DNA from: Liolophura sinensis
Taxonomy: Eukaryota; Mollusca; Polyplacophora; Chitonida; Chitonidae
Assembly (NCBI RefSeq): GCF_032854445.1
Contig: NC_088305.1
Location: forward strand, 31,709,645-31,773,644
Reading direction: 5' to 3'
Length of the DNA stretch: 64,000 nt
The notes beneath the pieces are model-generated. The model saw nothing but the letters and a program-made list of their open reading frames with translations, did not search any database and was not told the DNA's origin. Shown here one piece after another: positions 11,701-25,493 of the stretch. Within the stretch, counting starts at the first letter, position 1. Each line of letters begins with the position of its first letter. The position numbers and the translations under genes are program-made.

Positions 11701-11825
11701 CGGGAGTCTGAGCGCGGGTAGGGTGAAGCTAAGGACGGGGAAGATTTTGGGGATGTGGTTGGGCTGTGTCTCAGCGCAGATAGGGTGAGGCTAAGGACGG
11801 GGAATGGGTTTTGGGGGGGGGGGAG
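11701..11825. repeat. Two-copy tandem duplication, about 65 bp
   Basis: GGGTAGGGTGAAGCTAAGGA and AGATAGGGTGAGGCTAAGGA begin two similar segments, each ending in a G/T-rich run. A G homopolymer closes the second. Confidence 0.7.
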
Positions 11826-12094
11826 CTCAAGTCATCACTGTTTTCAGATAGCACCACACCCTACATGAATGACATGCTAACAATATAACCAGAAGCGCTT
11901 CATGACTGAGCTGACATGCTCATATAACTCAGTTTTATTAGCTCGATTGTATAACTCAGATTTGTTAGTCAGTTGACCCAAACTTTTCTCCCAGTATAAA
12001 GGCTGGTGTTAAACCCGCACCCATTCCGTCAAAGGTAACTCTTTTAATCACTACACCAGACTCGCTCCCTTTTGGAAACAACGTTCCAATGAAC

Positions 12095-12665
12095 ATTGGG
12101 GTCACGCCAGGGCACTGGTGACGCGCCAGGAACATTGATGACACCAGAATTGTGGTGGCACGCCAGTACACTGGGGACACGACAGGGAACTGGTGACACG
12201 CCAGGAACATTGGCGACACGCGGGCATCATTGATGAGACGCCAGGACACTGGTGACACGCCAGGACAACGGTAACACGCCAAGAACATTAATGACACGCA
12301 AGGACATTGATGACATGCCAGGACACTGATAACACGCCAGGAACATTGGTGACACACCAGGACATGGGTGACACGCCAGGAACATTGGTGACACACCAGG
12401 AACATTGATGACACGCCAGAACACTGGTGACACGCCAGGAACATTGGTGACACACCAGGACATGGGTGACACGCCAGTAACATTGGTGACACGCCAGTAA
12501 CATTGGTGACACTCCAGGACACTGGTGACACGCCAGGAACATTGGTGACACGCCAGGACATGGGTGACACGCCAGGAACATTGGTGACACGCCAGAACAT
12601 TGGTGACACGTCAGGAACATTGGTGACACGCCAGGACATTGGTGACACGCCAGGACATTGTTGGA
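12095..12665. repeat. Minisatellite, 20-bp unit, about 28 copies
   Basis: Repeats of GACACGCCAGGAACATTGGT with one-base indels. Several long overlapping frames exist on both strands (for example 11965-12648 minus) only because of the low-complexity repeat. The left end is more degenerate. Confidence 0.95.
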
Positions 12666-12669
12666 ATTG

Positions 12670-14190
12670 CGCATATTATCCTTAGATCCTCACAGTAAAT
12701 GTGAGAACTAATCCCAGATCCACACATAACTTCACTTCACCGTTAAACCATCCTTACCCTCTACTCATACACACATTCTATAACGATCTGTTAGTTGTGC
12801 CATTTACCGGTTACTAGGAAAAGCCGTTTTGTATAATTTCTGCTGATAAAAGGATGGGTATGCAAAATTAATACAGTAGACGACACTGATGGAGAGGTAG
12901 ACGCCGAGTTACAAATCATCTTTTAGGTTTATCAATTCTCAGAGGGTATATTGTTCACGGTACACTGCCGTATTGGCGCGGTTTTAGGGCCTGCTATACC
13001 CATGGAGATAGCTGATTTGCGAAAAATATTATGTCCGTAGGAGTTTTTTTTTTGGTTTAATCACATACAAATTAATGCAGCTGATAGGTTTATACTCGTG
13101 AACCACAATAATGAGACTTTTCTCTTCTGATCAGTACCGAACTGTTTGATTTTCATATCTCCATTCGCAATTACCGGTCGATATCGTATATGAAAAGTAG
13201 TACTTGATATTACGTATGTATGTATGCTTACCTTTAACGCCGTTTAAACGTCGTACTTAACGTTTAACGTCGATAACTGCTCTAGTTTTACTATTTATGC
13301 ACTAATCTTTTATATCATATTCTGTTCACTTTTCTGCCACAGAGATTCATAATGTACGTATAAAACAGCACACAAATAAATAAATCAATCAATCAATCTT
13401 ACAACTGAAGTCTTATAAAGAACCTCTAATCTAACATACTGGCAGGACGAGATGGACAAATGAAAGCATTTAAAATGTTGGGTTACCAGTTAGTTATAAT
13501 TTTACTCATTTAACATTTTACAGCATTTAACATGTTGTATCATTTAACACGTGGAAAATGTTAAGATTTTAAGAATGACGTTTCAAGAGAATATCCCTAC
13601 GCTAGTATGGACTTTGGACGAGTTACATGCAAAAGGTGTTAAAATGTGTAATAGCATATAACGCGTGTATAGAGGCGGACTGACCCTTGTAAGGTGTCAA
13701 ACAATAACATATTCAACAATTGTTCTCTCACATAAAGATTCTGCTCATTAATAGATTGGCTTCCACATCTCGCGAGGATGGCGCATCAATGACTTGATTT
13801 GTCAGCAGGGACAACGAGCTCATTCCGATAAAGGCAATGACTAATTATTGGCCATATCTGATGAAAGGTCAATCGGCGGTACTCGTCCATGGTTGGCAGC
13901 CATGTTTGCTGTTGGGAAAGTTCAAGGATCGCTAATGTAACACATATAATACAATCTATCAGTCATAGGCGTCTGTCGGTGTCAGTCTGTATACTGGGCA
14001 CAGGCACACGTTGTCCAGAATTATAAGGTAGGAAACCCGCCATTTTGCAATGCAAACAACGTTTAGAAGAAATTGTAGTCTTCGAAAATATACTCTGCAC
14101 CTGTCGATACAGTTGTGTAAACAGTACTCATGTCTTTGGTTAAGTGTTTTGCCGTCATATGGCTACCAAGTATTTTGATCAACTCAGACA
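12670..14190. other. Unique A/T-rich intergenic sequence
   Basis: I see no exon, RNA gene or repeat beyond AAAT/CAAT microsatellites near 13375-13400. Confidence 0.5.
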
Positions 14191-14194
14191 CGCA

Positions 14195-14545
14195 CATTTA
14201 AGAAAGAAGCCAGTACATATATTTAAGAAGGAAACCAGTACATATATTCAAGAAGGAAACCAGTGCATATATTCAAGAAGGAAACCAGTACAAATATTCA
14301 AGAAGGAAACCAGTGCACATATTTAAGAAAGAAACCAGTATATACATTTAAGAAGGAAACCAGTGCATATGTTTAAGCAAGAATCCAGTAAATATATTTA
14401 AGTATGAAAAGAGTACATATATTTAGGTAAAAAAAACAGCACATATGTTTAAGTAGAAAGACAGTAGATATAATAAAGTAAAAAAGCAGTAGATATATTT
14501 AAGTAAGAAATCAGTTCATGTATTTAAGTAAGAAAGCAGTGAATA
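14195..14545. repeat. Minisatellite, about 25-26-bp unit, about 14 copies
   Basis: Units of AAGAAGGAAACCAGTACATA plus TATTT decay toward the right. Frames at 14144-14326 and 14518-14859 run through or out of the array and are not credible genes. Confidence 0.9.
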
Positions 14546-15241
14546 TATTAAGAAAAAAAGCGACCAAACCATTTACAAATGTATTTGCTGATCGCGAATG
14601 TCAAGAGTACATTTATAACACTGGTGTAAATTTTCATGCAATTGTCAAGGTACAGGTCAATTCACATTTAATAGGGAGAAAATGGTGCACGTGTTCTTTG
14701 AGAAACAGAAGGACCTATAACCGCATAGTTATATGGACTTTTATTGTCATGGGGGGAATCGCTTTGTCCATCATTTACGCTAACAACCATTTGAAAACTC
14801 TATCGGGTCGTTTCAAGTGTAAAACCATTTGTACAATTACCGTAATCCAATGCTATTGATGAAAAATGCATGTATTTAATTTCCTGTCTACCCTGCCTCC
14901 GGCCACGAGAACCCTGCGGAGGGTGACTTGTAAAACCCTTTATGATGTACCCGATGTGGTGTGGAGCCCATAAGTACATATGTCCTTATTAGCAATGCAT
15001 ACGGCATCCCACGGGGTACATGTACAGGGTAGGCCTTAGGGATGTTGACTGTACAGTGGAATGCTATTACACCTTCATGAGGATCGTAACTTTAGTCGAT
15101 ATACCACGATATTCTAACAAAGCCCCTTCCACCCCTACCCCCGCTCTTGGTGGTTTATCTCGACACAGGCTCTTAGTCTAAAGCCAACATTACAGTTTAA
15201 TGTACATTAATAATGAATCTAACAGCCGTGGATATTGCTAT

Positions 15242-15400
15242 CCAATCTGCGCAGTCAGCGGACGCTGATTGGCTGTCCTAATAATCCGAAGGCTATATGA
15301 TTGGACAAACGGGCTGCGCTAATCGCTGGAGGATTGGATTCAAGATGGTATAACAACTATAGCTGACCATCATATAGTGAAGGCCACATCATTTTATAAG
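15242..15400 (+). promoter_or_regulatory. Core promoter of the secreted-peptide gene: CCAAT boxes and TATA box
   Basis: One CCAAT (15242-15246) and three inverted copies, ATTGG at 15268, 15300 and 15333, lie upstream of TATAA at 15395-15399. This puts initiation near 15423-15430 and leaves an 80-base leader before the ATG at 15505. Spacing fits a classical TATA promoter. The prediction is by motif only. Confidence 0.65.
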
Positions 15401-15504
15401 CAGAAGCCGTGTTCCATTGTGTGTAGTCTGTACAGCTTACTCGCAGTAACTCACCCAGCTCACCTTCCACGATCCGCCCCGAGTCTCCTAACCAGTCCTA
15501 CACG

Positions 15505-15553
15505 ATGCTGAAGGTGGCCTTTCTAGTTTCTCTACTAGTAATCGTCCTAGCTG
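15505..15553 (+). CDS. Secreted-peptide precursor, exon 1 (signal peptide)
   Basis: ATG at 15505 is the first start after the TATA-predicted leader. The exon encodes MLKVAFLVSLLVIVLA plus one base of the next codon, a typical hydrophobic signal-peptide core with Lys at position 3. It ends at a strong donor, GTAAGT. The following intron is about 11.2 kb and contains four tandem arrays, a SINE, one complete MITE and a MITE-like inverted repeat. Confidence 0.78.
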
Positions 15554-16978
15554 GTAAGTAGTTTGAATTTCTTTTTATTTGTAAAATATGATTTATTTCA
15601 TTTCGTACAGACGTAGATCTAAATTTCCGAACTTTTTTTTTTTACAAAATAACTAAAACAATATGACTTCCTTTATCTCAAAACCTCACTGAGAAAGTTT
15701 TAAGAAAAATGAAGAAAACCAAAATGACACCATTGCGATTCGATCTCACTATTCTGGACAATCCAGGGGCGTGGCATGGTTTGCTGTTCATATTTCATAC
15801 ATAGATCAGACATAGCCGCAGAGCACTCTGTCTAAATTTCTAAAACGTCAATCTAAAACGATAAACAGTAAATAGGGTTAATACTGAACGTACACCTGAC
15901 ATCGTTTTTCTCATCTTTCATCATCATTACTTGGATATAATTTCGGAAATCTAGAAAAGTACTCAACGAAGTGCTCCTGTGTTATTTCAGATTAAATAAT
16001 GTATGACATGAATCTACAGGGTTAAGTTATATCTGCCTATAATAACCATGTGTCCCAGACAAATTTGTTTCAATTGACTAGTCTTTAGAGACTACTCCCC
16101 TACAATCAGATCCCCGCATCGGCATCGGGCGGTCCGAGCCTTCAGAAATACATCAAATCAATATACAAATCTTTTTTAACGTCAGCCACAATGATATCCC
16201 ATATACATGTTGAGATATAAGATTATTTTTGCTCTCCTTTTGAATTTTTTTTGTTTTGTTTTTAACACCACCAAACCAACTGTATGTGACAACTGCGTTC
16301 TGTTACAAACTATGTATTAGGTTTATTCAGAGTATACGTATTACGTTTCTCTGAGAACATATATGTTAGGATTCTCAGAAAAGACATGTATTAGGTATTA
16401 GGTATTAGGTAATCGAACACTTTCGTTAGGTTTACCTGAGAACCTTTGTATTGAGTTTCCCCGATAACACATTTATCATATTCCTTTGAGGGCAACTTTA
16501 TTAGCCTAATGTTTGTCAGTTTAAGAGGCAGAGTACTTAAGCGCCGTCTGAACTCTTTCATGCCGAGTAAAATAAGGTCTCATTCAGAAAGTCGAGCATC
16601 ACTGAGCCACATTTACCGCCCAAATTCACTGTCCATATTGTGTCAGATACTATTTATATTATATTAGTGATAATGATAACTTTTAATTGTTAAGGTTTCT
16701 CCAAGATAACAGCTCGCTACCACTCTAAGATTTGCAATGTTTGTCTTCATAACAGTTTAACAAATACATAAATAGAAATTTCCCGGCTGGTGGAGACTTT
16801 GTGATAATGTCGACGACGCTTGTGTGACCGTATGCACAAATCGTGTATAAATTCTTCTTTTTTGCTCATTTTGCAGTTAAACATTTGGCTCAATTTTACT
16901 AACAAAAATAGAATCAGCGATAAGACAACAGTTTTTTTTACTGTTCTTGTCATTATAATGTAAAACTATCTCACTGAT

Positions 16979-17340
16979 GTCTATCATGGTTGATATCACT
17001 TTTCACACACACGTGAATATCAATTAAACACACACGTGAATATCAATTGCACACACATGAATATCAATTGCACACACACACGTGAATATTAATTGCACAC
17101 ACACACACACACACATGTGAATATCAATTGCACACACAAGTAAATATCATTTACACACACACGTGAATATCAATTGCACACACACGGGAATATCAATTGC
17201 ACACACACACGTCAATATCAATTGCACAAACACACGTGAATATCATTTGCACACACACATGTGGATATCAATTGCACACAAACACGTGAGTATCAATTGC
17301 ACACATACACGTGAAAATTAATTGCACACACACGTGAAAG
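16979..17340. repeat. CA-rich minisatellite, about 25-bp unit
   Basis: About 13 units of ACACGTGAATATCAATTGCA with CA runs of varying length, in intron 1 of the secreted-peptide gene. CACGTG (E-box-like) recurs in most units. Confidence 0.9.
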
Positions 17341-17607
17341 GTGCGTTTACAACGGTTTGCACATCACATAGATCGCACAAGGTGAGGGCGCATCGGTATA
17401 CAAAATCGTATATAACTGACGTTGCGAAACCACTCTGATACATGAGTGTAACAATTCCGTCACAAAAAAACTCCATACCTTTTTCTCGATCTGCTTTTCG
17501 TCCAGATTCAGTTAGCACTGTATAATTCACAGCACATTACTCAGCATCGGCTTTCAGTATACAACTGCAATGTGGCAATAGCATTAGGCAATTGTACTCG
17601 ATTTATC

Positions 17608-17872
17608 TTGGACTGAAAAAATAATCTGTTACTTTTAACAGAAAATCTCTTGTTTGAGTGATGCTAGAATGTATTCTGTTATTGCAGCAGATTGTTCTGT
17701 TAAATATGACACACGTATTCTATTAACTTGACATAAATATTCTATTAGACTTACAGGATGTTATGTTGAATATGGCAGAATATTGTGTTAAGAATAACAG
17801 AATAGATTCTAGCATCACTCAGACAACAGACTTTCTGCTAAAAGTAACACATTCATTTTTTCAGTGTGCCAC
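17608..17872. mobile_element. MITE family B (about 265 bp), long TIRs
   Basis: The left arm runs from ACTGAAAAAATAATCTGTTA through GTTTGAGTGATGCTAGAATG. The right arm is its inverted copy, ending AACACATTCATTTTTTCAGT. The arms are about 65-70 bp with an A/T-rich centre. The same arm sequence is the unit of the 33.0-35.2-kb satellite. No coding capacity. Confidence 0.85.
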
Positions 17873-18206
17873 TGCATTAAGCTGGATTGTACGGTAATCC
17901 AGTAGCGAACGCGTTGTTACAGCTGCCTTTGCCAGAGTCTATGGTTGCGGTGTTTGAAGTAAAACCGTACCAGTGTAGGCTGGTATATTGCGGCGTTTTG
18001 TGGTAAAGTTTATAATACGCGATTTGCGATCTGACAGAGTATAGGTTGCACAATTTCAGCAGTTAATACTATATGCCGCAGTTCGGTCTTCAGGGGCCAC
18101 ATCAATTATAGTTATCAGGTGGCGACAACATAAGAAGTACTGATAATTGATCAAAGTGTCCATACCGCAAACCAGGCCGGAAAATGCTGAAATGAATGAA
18201 TGGTTT

Positions 18207-18478
18207 ATTTGATTCATTTGATTGATGTTTTACGCCGGATTCAACAATATCTCTCTTGTACAAGGGCGACCGTCATTATAGCGGGATAAACCCGGACCGG
18301 GCCTGGGGGAAACCCACGACCAATCGCATGTTGCTGGCATCTCTTCCCACGTGCGACAGACACAAAATTAGCCAGCACGAGGCTAGACTTTATGAACTCG
18401 CAGCAATAGGATTGGTGACAGGTTTCTGGGTCATTCTTCTGCGCCAGCACGCTAACCACTCGACCAAAGAGGCCCCGA
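18207..18478 (-). mobile_element. SINE, near full-length, diverged
   Basis: Minus strand, head to tail: GGGGCCTCTTTGGTCGAGTG (tRNA-like head), a B-box region, the central GGTCGTGGGTTTCCCCCAGG, and an ATCCGGCGTAAAACATCAAT tail. The divergence suggests an old copy. Confidence 0.88.
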
Positions 18479-18519
18479 ATGAATTAATGAATGAATGATT
18501 ATGGCTTTACTACCAGCAA

Positions 18520-19030
18520 TATGTGTCATTGCCACATGGCAATATTACAACCATTGGCACATGGCCATATTACAGTCCTTCCCACATGGGAATATTACAG
18601 CCATCGCCACATGGGAATATTACAGTCCTTCCCACAGGGCAATATTACAGCCATTGGCACATGGCAATATTATAGTCCTTCCCACATGGCAATATTACAG
18701 CCATTGCCACATGACAACATTACAGTCATTCCCATACGGCAGTATTACAGCCATTGCCACATGGGAATATTACAGCCATTGTCACATGGCAATATTACAG
18801 CCATTGTCACATGGCAATATTATAGTCCTTCCCACATGGCAATATTGCAGCCATTGCCACATGACAACATTACAGGCATTCCCATACGGCAGTATTACAG
18901 CCATTGCCACATGAGAATATTACAGCCATTGTCACATGGCAATATTACAGCCATTGTCACATGGCAATATTATAGTCCTTCCCACATGGCAATATTGCAG
19001 CCATTGCCACATGATAATATTACAGTCATA
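18520..19030. repeat. Minisatellite, 25-bp unit, about 20 copies
   Basis: Unit CACATGGCAATATTACAGCC plus ATTGT, measured at exactly 25 bp (18783, 18808, 18833). A longer segment of several units is duplicated within it (18690-18830 resembles 18815-18955). Overlapping frames at 18491-19039 are repeat artefacts. Confidence 0.95.
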
Positions 19031-19039
19031 TTATGGTGA

Positions 19040-20700
19040 GAACAACCGCAGGAAAATAAGAAGGGTTTAAATTATCAGTTTCATAAAAACAATTACATCA
19101 AAGTCTCCAGCGATTCGATGGGAAACTATGTATGTGAAAGACGGGGCAGTCAACAGTTTCATTATTGTCTCACAGTCATTTTGGTAACGTCTTTAAATCC
19201 GATTCCAGTGGTTGTTAACAATATAGAGGGATAGACAGTCAACTGGACGGACTGATTTGTTGTAAACCCGAATAGTGATGACCCACCACAGATTTCGGTA
19301 TAACAACATATGATTGTGCCATGATTCCGAGATTACTTACAAAACATCCCCTAAACAATGAAACTTAAATATAGGATGAACTAATACCTTTGGCCATTTC
19401 ATCAACAAAACGCTCCGTCCAGGATTCTCGTGATCAAAAGACAATTTTGGGTAATTATTATGTGAAGCACAGGGTCGTTATTAGTGTTTATTTTACTACA
19501 CTATGATCCCTAATCAGGTAGAATAAGGGAATTAACACCTACACCACGCATCCACTATTCTGACTAAAAGTTTCTATGACAAACATGACTCATAAGAATA
19601 TATTCACCCATGTTCGTAGAAACGCCGCTATATGCAAATGTCATGGATAAATACACCTATACACGGCCATCAGTGATATTGTTGTTCATGAGGTGTTTAT
19701 TAATCATATCCAAACGATCTTCAATATCCTTTACGTATGACCTCTGCAATTTGAACCAAATGATTAACGTCCCTTACATGGGCTATTTCAATAGTCCTTA
19801 ATACTTCATTGTACATATGCAATGGGGTTTGTGCCACTATGGAACACATGCACCACCGATCAATAAAGCATTTTTAGACTGAAAACGACATTAATGGTTA
19901 ATTGTCCAGAGTGCTTGGAATTTGATGGGAAGGATAATTTCTTGACTCCAAAATATCTACACTCATGCAAGCAGTAAATTTATATAGAGCTGTGTTTTTT
20001 AACCATTAACGCGCATTTCAGAATTTATGATTGTCTGTTGTAAATACTCTCTCACGATTGACTTTTATACCACGTCTGTCTAACTGACTAAAAAAAAAAC
20101 TTGATATCACATACAATAAAAGCCCGTCGTGTGATTCAGGTAACTTTTGCAAACGTTCGTTCCTCTTCGAGATAATATATTGGTTTCAAATGTTGAAATA
20201 AATGTTTTGAGAGGAATATAAGGGTTGAGCAATTAGTCGTACTCTTGAAGGCAGTTGGTGATTTGTAAGTTCTCTTTACATTTGAAAGCCGTTATAAGAA
20301 GTTTGCTTCCACACAACAGCTGTGAAACTGTGTATTTAGATGTTTCATTTGTCCCTCCCGCCAATGAGTTTACCAGACTTTCTGTCCAGTCATCAAATTA
20401 TAAGCTTTTAGTCGTAATGCATTTCCAAACGTTGTCATAAGATCCGAGTTTTAACACAGCTGCGGAACTGGGGACAACATGGAGTGGACGAGAGCTTGGA
20501 CAGTGCGGTGAGAGTTGGGGCAAATGGGGACCAGATGCAAAGATGGCATTAATGAAAAGCTGCTTTTGTACAATTCCACTCTTTACTTTAGCTAATAGAC
20601 CGATCGACGTAAAAGAAAATGAAAATGGAGTCCGGCATTCCTCCCAAAGGGAGTCCGTCCTGCCGAAATAACAGTTTGCCGACAACCTCGGGGAGTGTGT
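19040..20700. other. Unique intronic sequence
   Basis: Part of intron 1 of the secreted-peptide gene. No exon, RNA or repeat recognised. The 134-codon minus-strand frame at 20398-20802 has no recognisable domain. Confidence 0.45.
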
Positions 20701-20711
20701 GTAAGAGACAA

Positions 20712-21010
20712 TGTTAATGGACCCGTCATTTGTGTATGTCGTCTCAGTAAGTGTCAACATTTGGCGAGGAAACGTCAGTGACTGAACTACCTGCTTCTGC
20801 ATTCAACCAGAAATGTCTCCGTGGAGACGACAGAGGGCGCCTCAGTTCGAGTCGTCTACGCCGTTCGCGCGTCCCTTGCGCCCTCTTTGTCTAAAAGCCT
20901 GTATATAGTGCTCTTCGTTCGAGCTTTCTTGTAATCCACGTACATTGAAACATACATCTTCATCTTATATCATATACGGACAGCATAATCCAGCGATAAT
21001 CAAAATAACA
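20712..21010 (+). mobile_element. Possible short LTR or promoter fragment
   Basis: Bounded by TGTTA...AACA, with TGTATATAG (near 20900) followed by a T/C-rich start region, and an internal palindrome GTCTCCGTGGAGAC at 20815-20828. There is no polyadenylation signal and no clear primer site. A solo LTR is only one reading. Confidence 0.25.
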
Positions 21011-21019
21011 GAGGGATTA

Positions 21020-23050
21020 TCCCGGACACCCTGATTCATGTAGTCCCCCAGTCCCCAAATCTAAAAGATTCACATATCAGCTTCCCTTGACGGATCCCAA
21101 AATCACCGACTTTTACACTTATGGCTAATCATGATGTGTCATTATTGTAAAAACTGTTGCCCAAATCGAGTTATTGTTTCTAAAAGGCAGTTGGCTCTAG
21201 GCTAAATGACGCTATTTGATCACGTTTATGTGCCTGCTAGGTAGTGCAGCGACGGTCTTAACTGACCGTTATCCATTGCCCTAGCAATTCATGTCATCAA
21301 GCTGAAATATACTTGAACCTCACTAGACGATGTAATATAGCTTTACCAGTGAAATAAATAAATAAATAATGACATCACTTTGTCAATCCTTTTTGACAAT
21401 GTTTTCGTTTATAACCATGACAGAAGTTGATGATAATTGTCGATCAACATTCTGCTAGACCATGTGATGAATACAACGTTCCTCAACCATTAGAATGAGG
21501 ATCAGCTGGCCGTTGTTTCAGTCCGTCGCTTCAACTTACAGTCTAACAGGAATGTATCACGCGATAATGTTCCTTCGTTTTAAAATACGATGGATAGAGA
21601 TATCTTGCGAGAAAGAAGGCGTGTCTTTTAAACTTCATCAGTTACTATGGTCTATAAATCTGACCGCCCCCCAAATAACTCAAATAATCTTTAAGTCCGC
21701 GTAAAAAGGAAATGAAGAAAGAAAGAATCGAAAATAAAGACATTTCTATATTCCTGTGAAATAGATAACTATTGAAAGATTTCAGAAAACAACATAATAG
21801 GACTGTCTCGCTTTTCTTTTTAAAACAGAATCTGTTTGAATCGAATATAAGATTCACAGAAAACCCAAACTGTCATAGACACAGTGTCCGACAACGTGAA
21901 ATATCTTCCTGCCTTTTCCTATCTCAAGTCGCACTATCCCGCAATACGTCACACGCCTGTGTCCCATATACCATTCAATACAAAAAACACCTGGCTTCAC
22001 AACATGCCACCCAGTGATTTATTGTGCTTTGGACGCCTTTGCGAATACTTACGTACTCTTCTTAAGTAAGTACCAAGGGTCATTCATCCGCGTTGAATTT
22101 AAATGAAACACCACGCGCAGACATTTCCATTTTTTTAAGTTTCATTTTCGCTTTAAGCGTTGTATATGTTTTTTTCGTAGCACCAAGCGAGGAAATACCA
22201 AAACTGCGTATTTTATAACATATAAAATTTATACCGACTCTAGCTTCGATAGGGGATTTCTGCTTACGGTCGAGCGAAAGCCGTAAACAACAATAGCCTG
22301 TGGCTAATTCGATGTACCAACGGGTTTTCATGTTTCATGAGAATACAGAATAGTTCCATTGGCCTATTGTAATGTGGATGTACCTGTGCATGGTGCGTGT
22401 AAGCTGATGTCACATAACGTCTTTATCGGTGACTGCAATGTGAAGCCGTTAATATATACAAGGACACTTCATGAGGTTAAATTGGGTTAATGAGCGCATA
22501 ACTTCAGCTGCTTGATAAATACGAGTCATGGGATTAATTCTATAGAGATAATCACTGCTATATAACACATTAGGTTAAATGGTGTTAATGTACACATAAT
22601 GAACAGTTCATTATGTTAAACGGTGTTAACGGGACCGATAGTTGTACGACGAACATTAGAACATGCGGCTATAAGAAGGACAAAGCCTGTTTTTTGCGGC
22701 ACATGGATTTGAAGACTGGGTGATTAACAGCTTTTGGCTTGTAAATGACTATGTTGGAACACGGGTGGTCCCGCGGGCGAAAGAATACAATAATGAAAAG
22801 TGGGCATTAATGAGATAGCCTCGAACACAGGTCTTCTCACCTGACGCTGTTAACAAATGCTGTTGACTTTTGTCAGTCATAGAGCAAGTACATAACTATT
22901 TATAGACTTATCATCCGCCCTTCTGAATTGTTCTAAAGATGCAGTTTTCATTTCCATTCATTCGTCCCGACACGCCAACTGGATAACTCGCTGCATAAAG
23001 TTGCATTAAGGCATGCGATTATACATTATTTAGTTATATGAATGGTGTTT
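21020..23050. other. Unique intronic sequence
   Basis: Only an AAAT microsatellite (about 21353-21370) and weak, degenerate GGTTAAAT-GGTGTTAAT repeats (about 22465-22640) stand out. No exon is supported. Confidence 0.45.
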
Positions 23051-23052
23051 CG

Positions 23053-23200
23053 TTATTTATTTATTTATCTGTTTGCTCGTTGCTTACCGCCATGCGCAAG
23101 ATCTATTCACTTATAGAATAGCGGTCGGACGTCAGAGTGGAGGAAACAGGCGAGTTGGAAGTAAACCACCGACCTTTAGCAAGTCATTGCCGAACTTCCC
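23053..23200 (-). mobile_element. SINE remnant, strongly diverged
   Basis: ATTTATTTATCTGTTTG, TTACCGCCATGCGCAAGA, TTCACTTATAGAATAGCGGTC and GGAGGAAACAGGCGAG keep SINE order. The 180-codon frame from 23073 begins inside it and is therefore not a gene. Confidence 0.6.
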
Positions 23201-25137
23201 TACCTGTGACGTTCATATTGGTGAAAGAGACGTGGCTTTCAACAAACGCGACGGTGTGAATATGTCCCCACGAGGGCCTTGTACCTCGTTGTTTGAGCTA
23301 CGCCCCGCTCCTCATTCTAAGGAATTCAGAAAGGCCTACACTAATTTTCATTTACATTTTCACCGCATTGTTTGTTTTAAAGAAAAGGTAACAAATGATA
23401 CAACCTTAGTTATTTCGGTTTGGAGGGATGGAAACAGACCTGTGATGATATCTTTCATTAATATTCATGAATACTCCACACCTACCTGGAGAAAGGCTTG
23501 GAATCTTACCGCAACCGAATCACTCGTACATTGTACTCACATGGCTAAACGGCAAAACAGTGTCCGTGTTACGACAGCGGAAACGGGTGCGTCCACAGAT
23601 TACAGACATAAGTAGTGCATGGTTGGTTAAAATTGAAAACATCGCTTCCCTTTGATTTTCTAAATGTGTATGATTTTGCTTTTTTATACTGTGATATGTC
23701 GGTTATGCAACATCACCAAAAAATAAGAAAATTATGGCTATTAAACTTAATGTGGGATATTTTATCGATGCATGTATAAATTTGGTCTAGCATTGTCTTT
23801 TCGTTTTAAAGATTACATATCCGCACAAGCTTGTACACGCGTTTTTGAGTGCCCTGGACACCAATTCCACAACGATCACTGTTACGAAGAGGTGAAGGGA
23901 CTCTAGGCGTAATATTCAAATCAATACACTTACGATGCGTGTACAAGTTTGCAGAAGTCAGGCTATGAAACGGTTGCCGGCATTCTGTATATAACAGACT
24001 TACGCTTGTCAAGTATTTGTGTATCAGGTGCTGGAAAAATGATGTAGATTATGGATTTCGGTGCCACAAGGGGAAATACAATTGGCCACAGACTATGCAC
24101 CGTACAACTAACGTTCGGTATATTGAATTATCGCTGTGCTTAATACATGTAGCTTACTACTCCACTTTCACGCTCTTAGGCCTATATATACTATACACAT
24201 TCTTATATCTTTAACATATTCATAAATATTATCATAACTCAGACTAAATACATGTGTTTGAATATGAACAGCAAATTTACATTAAAATAAATATATGAGA
24301 CGTGCATCATATCCTTACATAGAACATTATTATGCAACCAAAATAAAGACTTAGATGGTAATCTCAAATAACCACCATGGAAAATAATTTCTCTGACCCT
24401 TTTTTCCTGACAGGAAAATTCGAACAAAAAATAAAGACCATATTAGCAAATAAGTTTTTGATATCATTTTTATGTTGACACCACTTTCCTTAGGGAACAG
24501 CTCAAGTTCACAAAAGTTTGTCTTCTCAGTTTTTCCATCGTTCAACTATACTGCAAATTATTTTTCGTGAAACTGTTTTCAGACACCCGTATTATAGTAA
24601 ATGTGATGTAATTGGCCAGGACACATGATACTGTAGGACTTTAATACCTTTAATAGCGATAAAAGAATATTTAAGAACTCGAAAATTCAGGATTGTCAGC
24701 TGGAGAGAAGTGATGCTCAGCGTGTGCAGAGCAGGAGTTTAACGTCACTTGTTTTATGATACGGAAAAACAGTGTACCTACACCTTCAGTTGGTACTTCA
24801 AATCGTTTTTGAAATTTGTGTCCATACAGGAGTGAGAGATTGTCCAGTAGATGCCAGAGAGCAAACAAAGGGAAATAACTGCAGTATAGACGAGATCGTT
24901 GAATATTAGGGGGAGATCGCTGGTTATTAGAGTTAGATCGCTGGCTATTTCCTCGTGAACATGAGATATTACTTGAGCGTGAACTTGCTTTGCTCGATCG
25001 CGTTATCATTGTACATCCTGTTTTAAAGAATATCTTGCGATCGCATAGTGACCAATAGAAACCAAGAATAACTCTATGAGGTATCACATTAAATGTTTAT
25101 TAAAGGCTGCGTTATATATTTATATGATGATGATCTT

Positions 25138-25493
25138 TACAGCGCATGCGCCGCTCTCTAGGCACAATTTAAACTACTGCATCCACTTGACAAGTGTGAC
25201 CTCTTCAGGCTTAGGACGTCTTCAGGCTTAGCCTCACTACTTATATCCTTGCGCGAAACAATAGCAACATTGTTTTGGGTTTCCATTGGAATGATAATGT
25301 GCGTGTTTGAGATAAAGAGAATTCATATTTATTACTAGAAATAAAGGTCGATGCTCTTTATCTGACCTCACATCCTGCGTCACCACCATGGTCTCAATGA
25401 ACTTTGTGTCGTTCAAAATGTCTGCACAGAATTAGCTAGTATGCTTCATGGCTGTGTTGTAGAGCGAGGGTAGAGAGCGGCGCATGCGCTGTA
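25138..25493. mobile_element. MITE family A, second copy (356 bp)
   Basis: Left end CAGCGCATGCGCCGCTCTCT and right end AGAGAGCGGCGCATGCGCTG are an inverted pair flanked by TA on both sides. The internal AGGCTTAGCCTCACT matches the inverse of GAGGCTAAGCCT in the 11.0-kb copy, so this copy lies in the opposite orientation. It is in intron 1 of the secreted-peptide gene. Confidence 0.85.

Noticed and set aside
11965-12674. Long minus-strand frames (227, 128 and 81 codons)
   Set aside because: They are overlapping frames through a 20-bp minisatellite and show only the translated repeat; there is no start context, splice site or domain.
20398-20802. 134-codon minus-strand frame
   Set aside because: No recognisable motif; it partly overlaps the LTR-like fragment and has no splice context.
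23073-23615. 180-codon plus-strand frame
   Set aside because: It starts inside a decayed SINE and has no recognisable domain.
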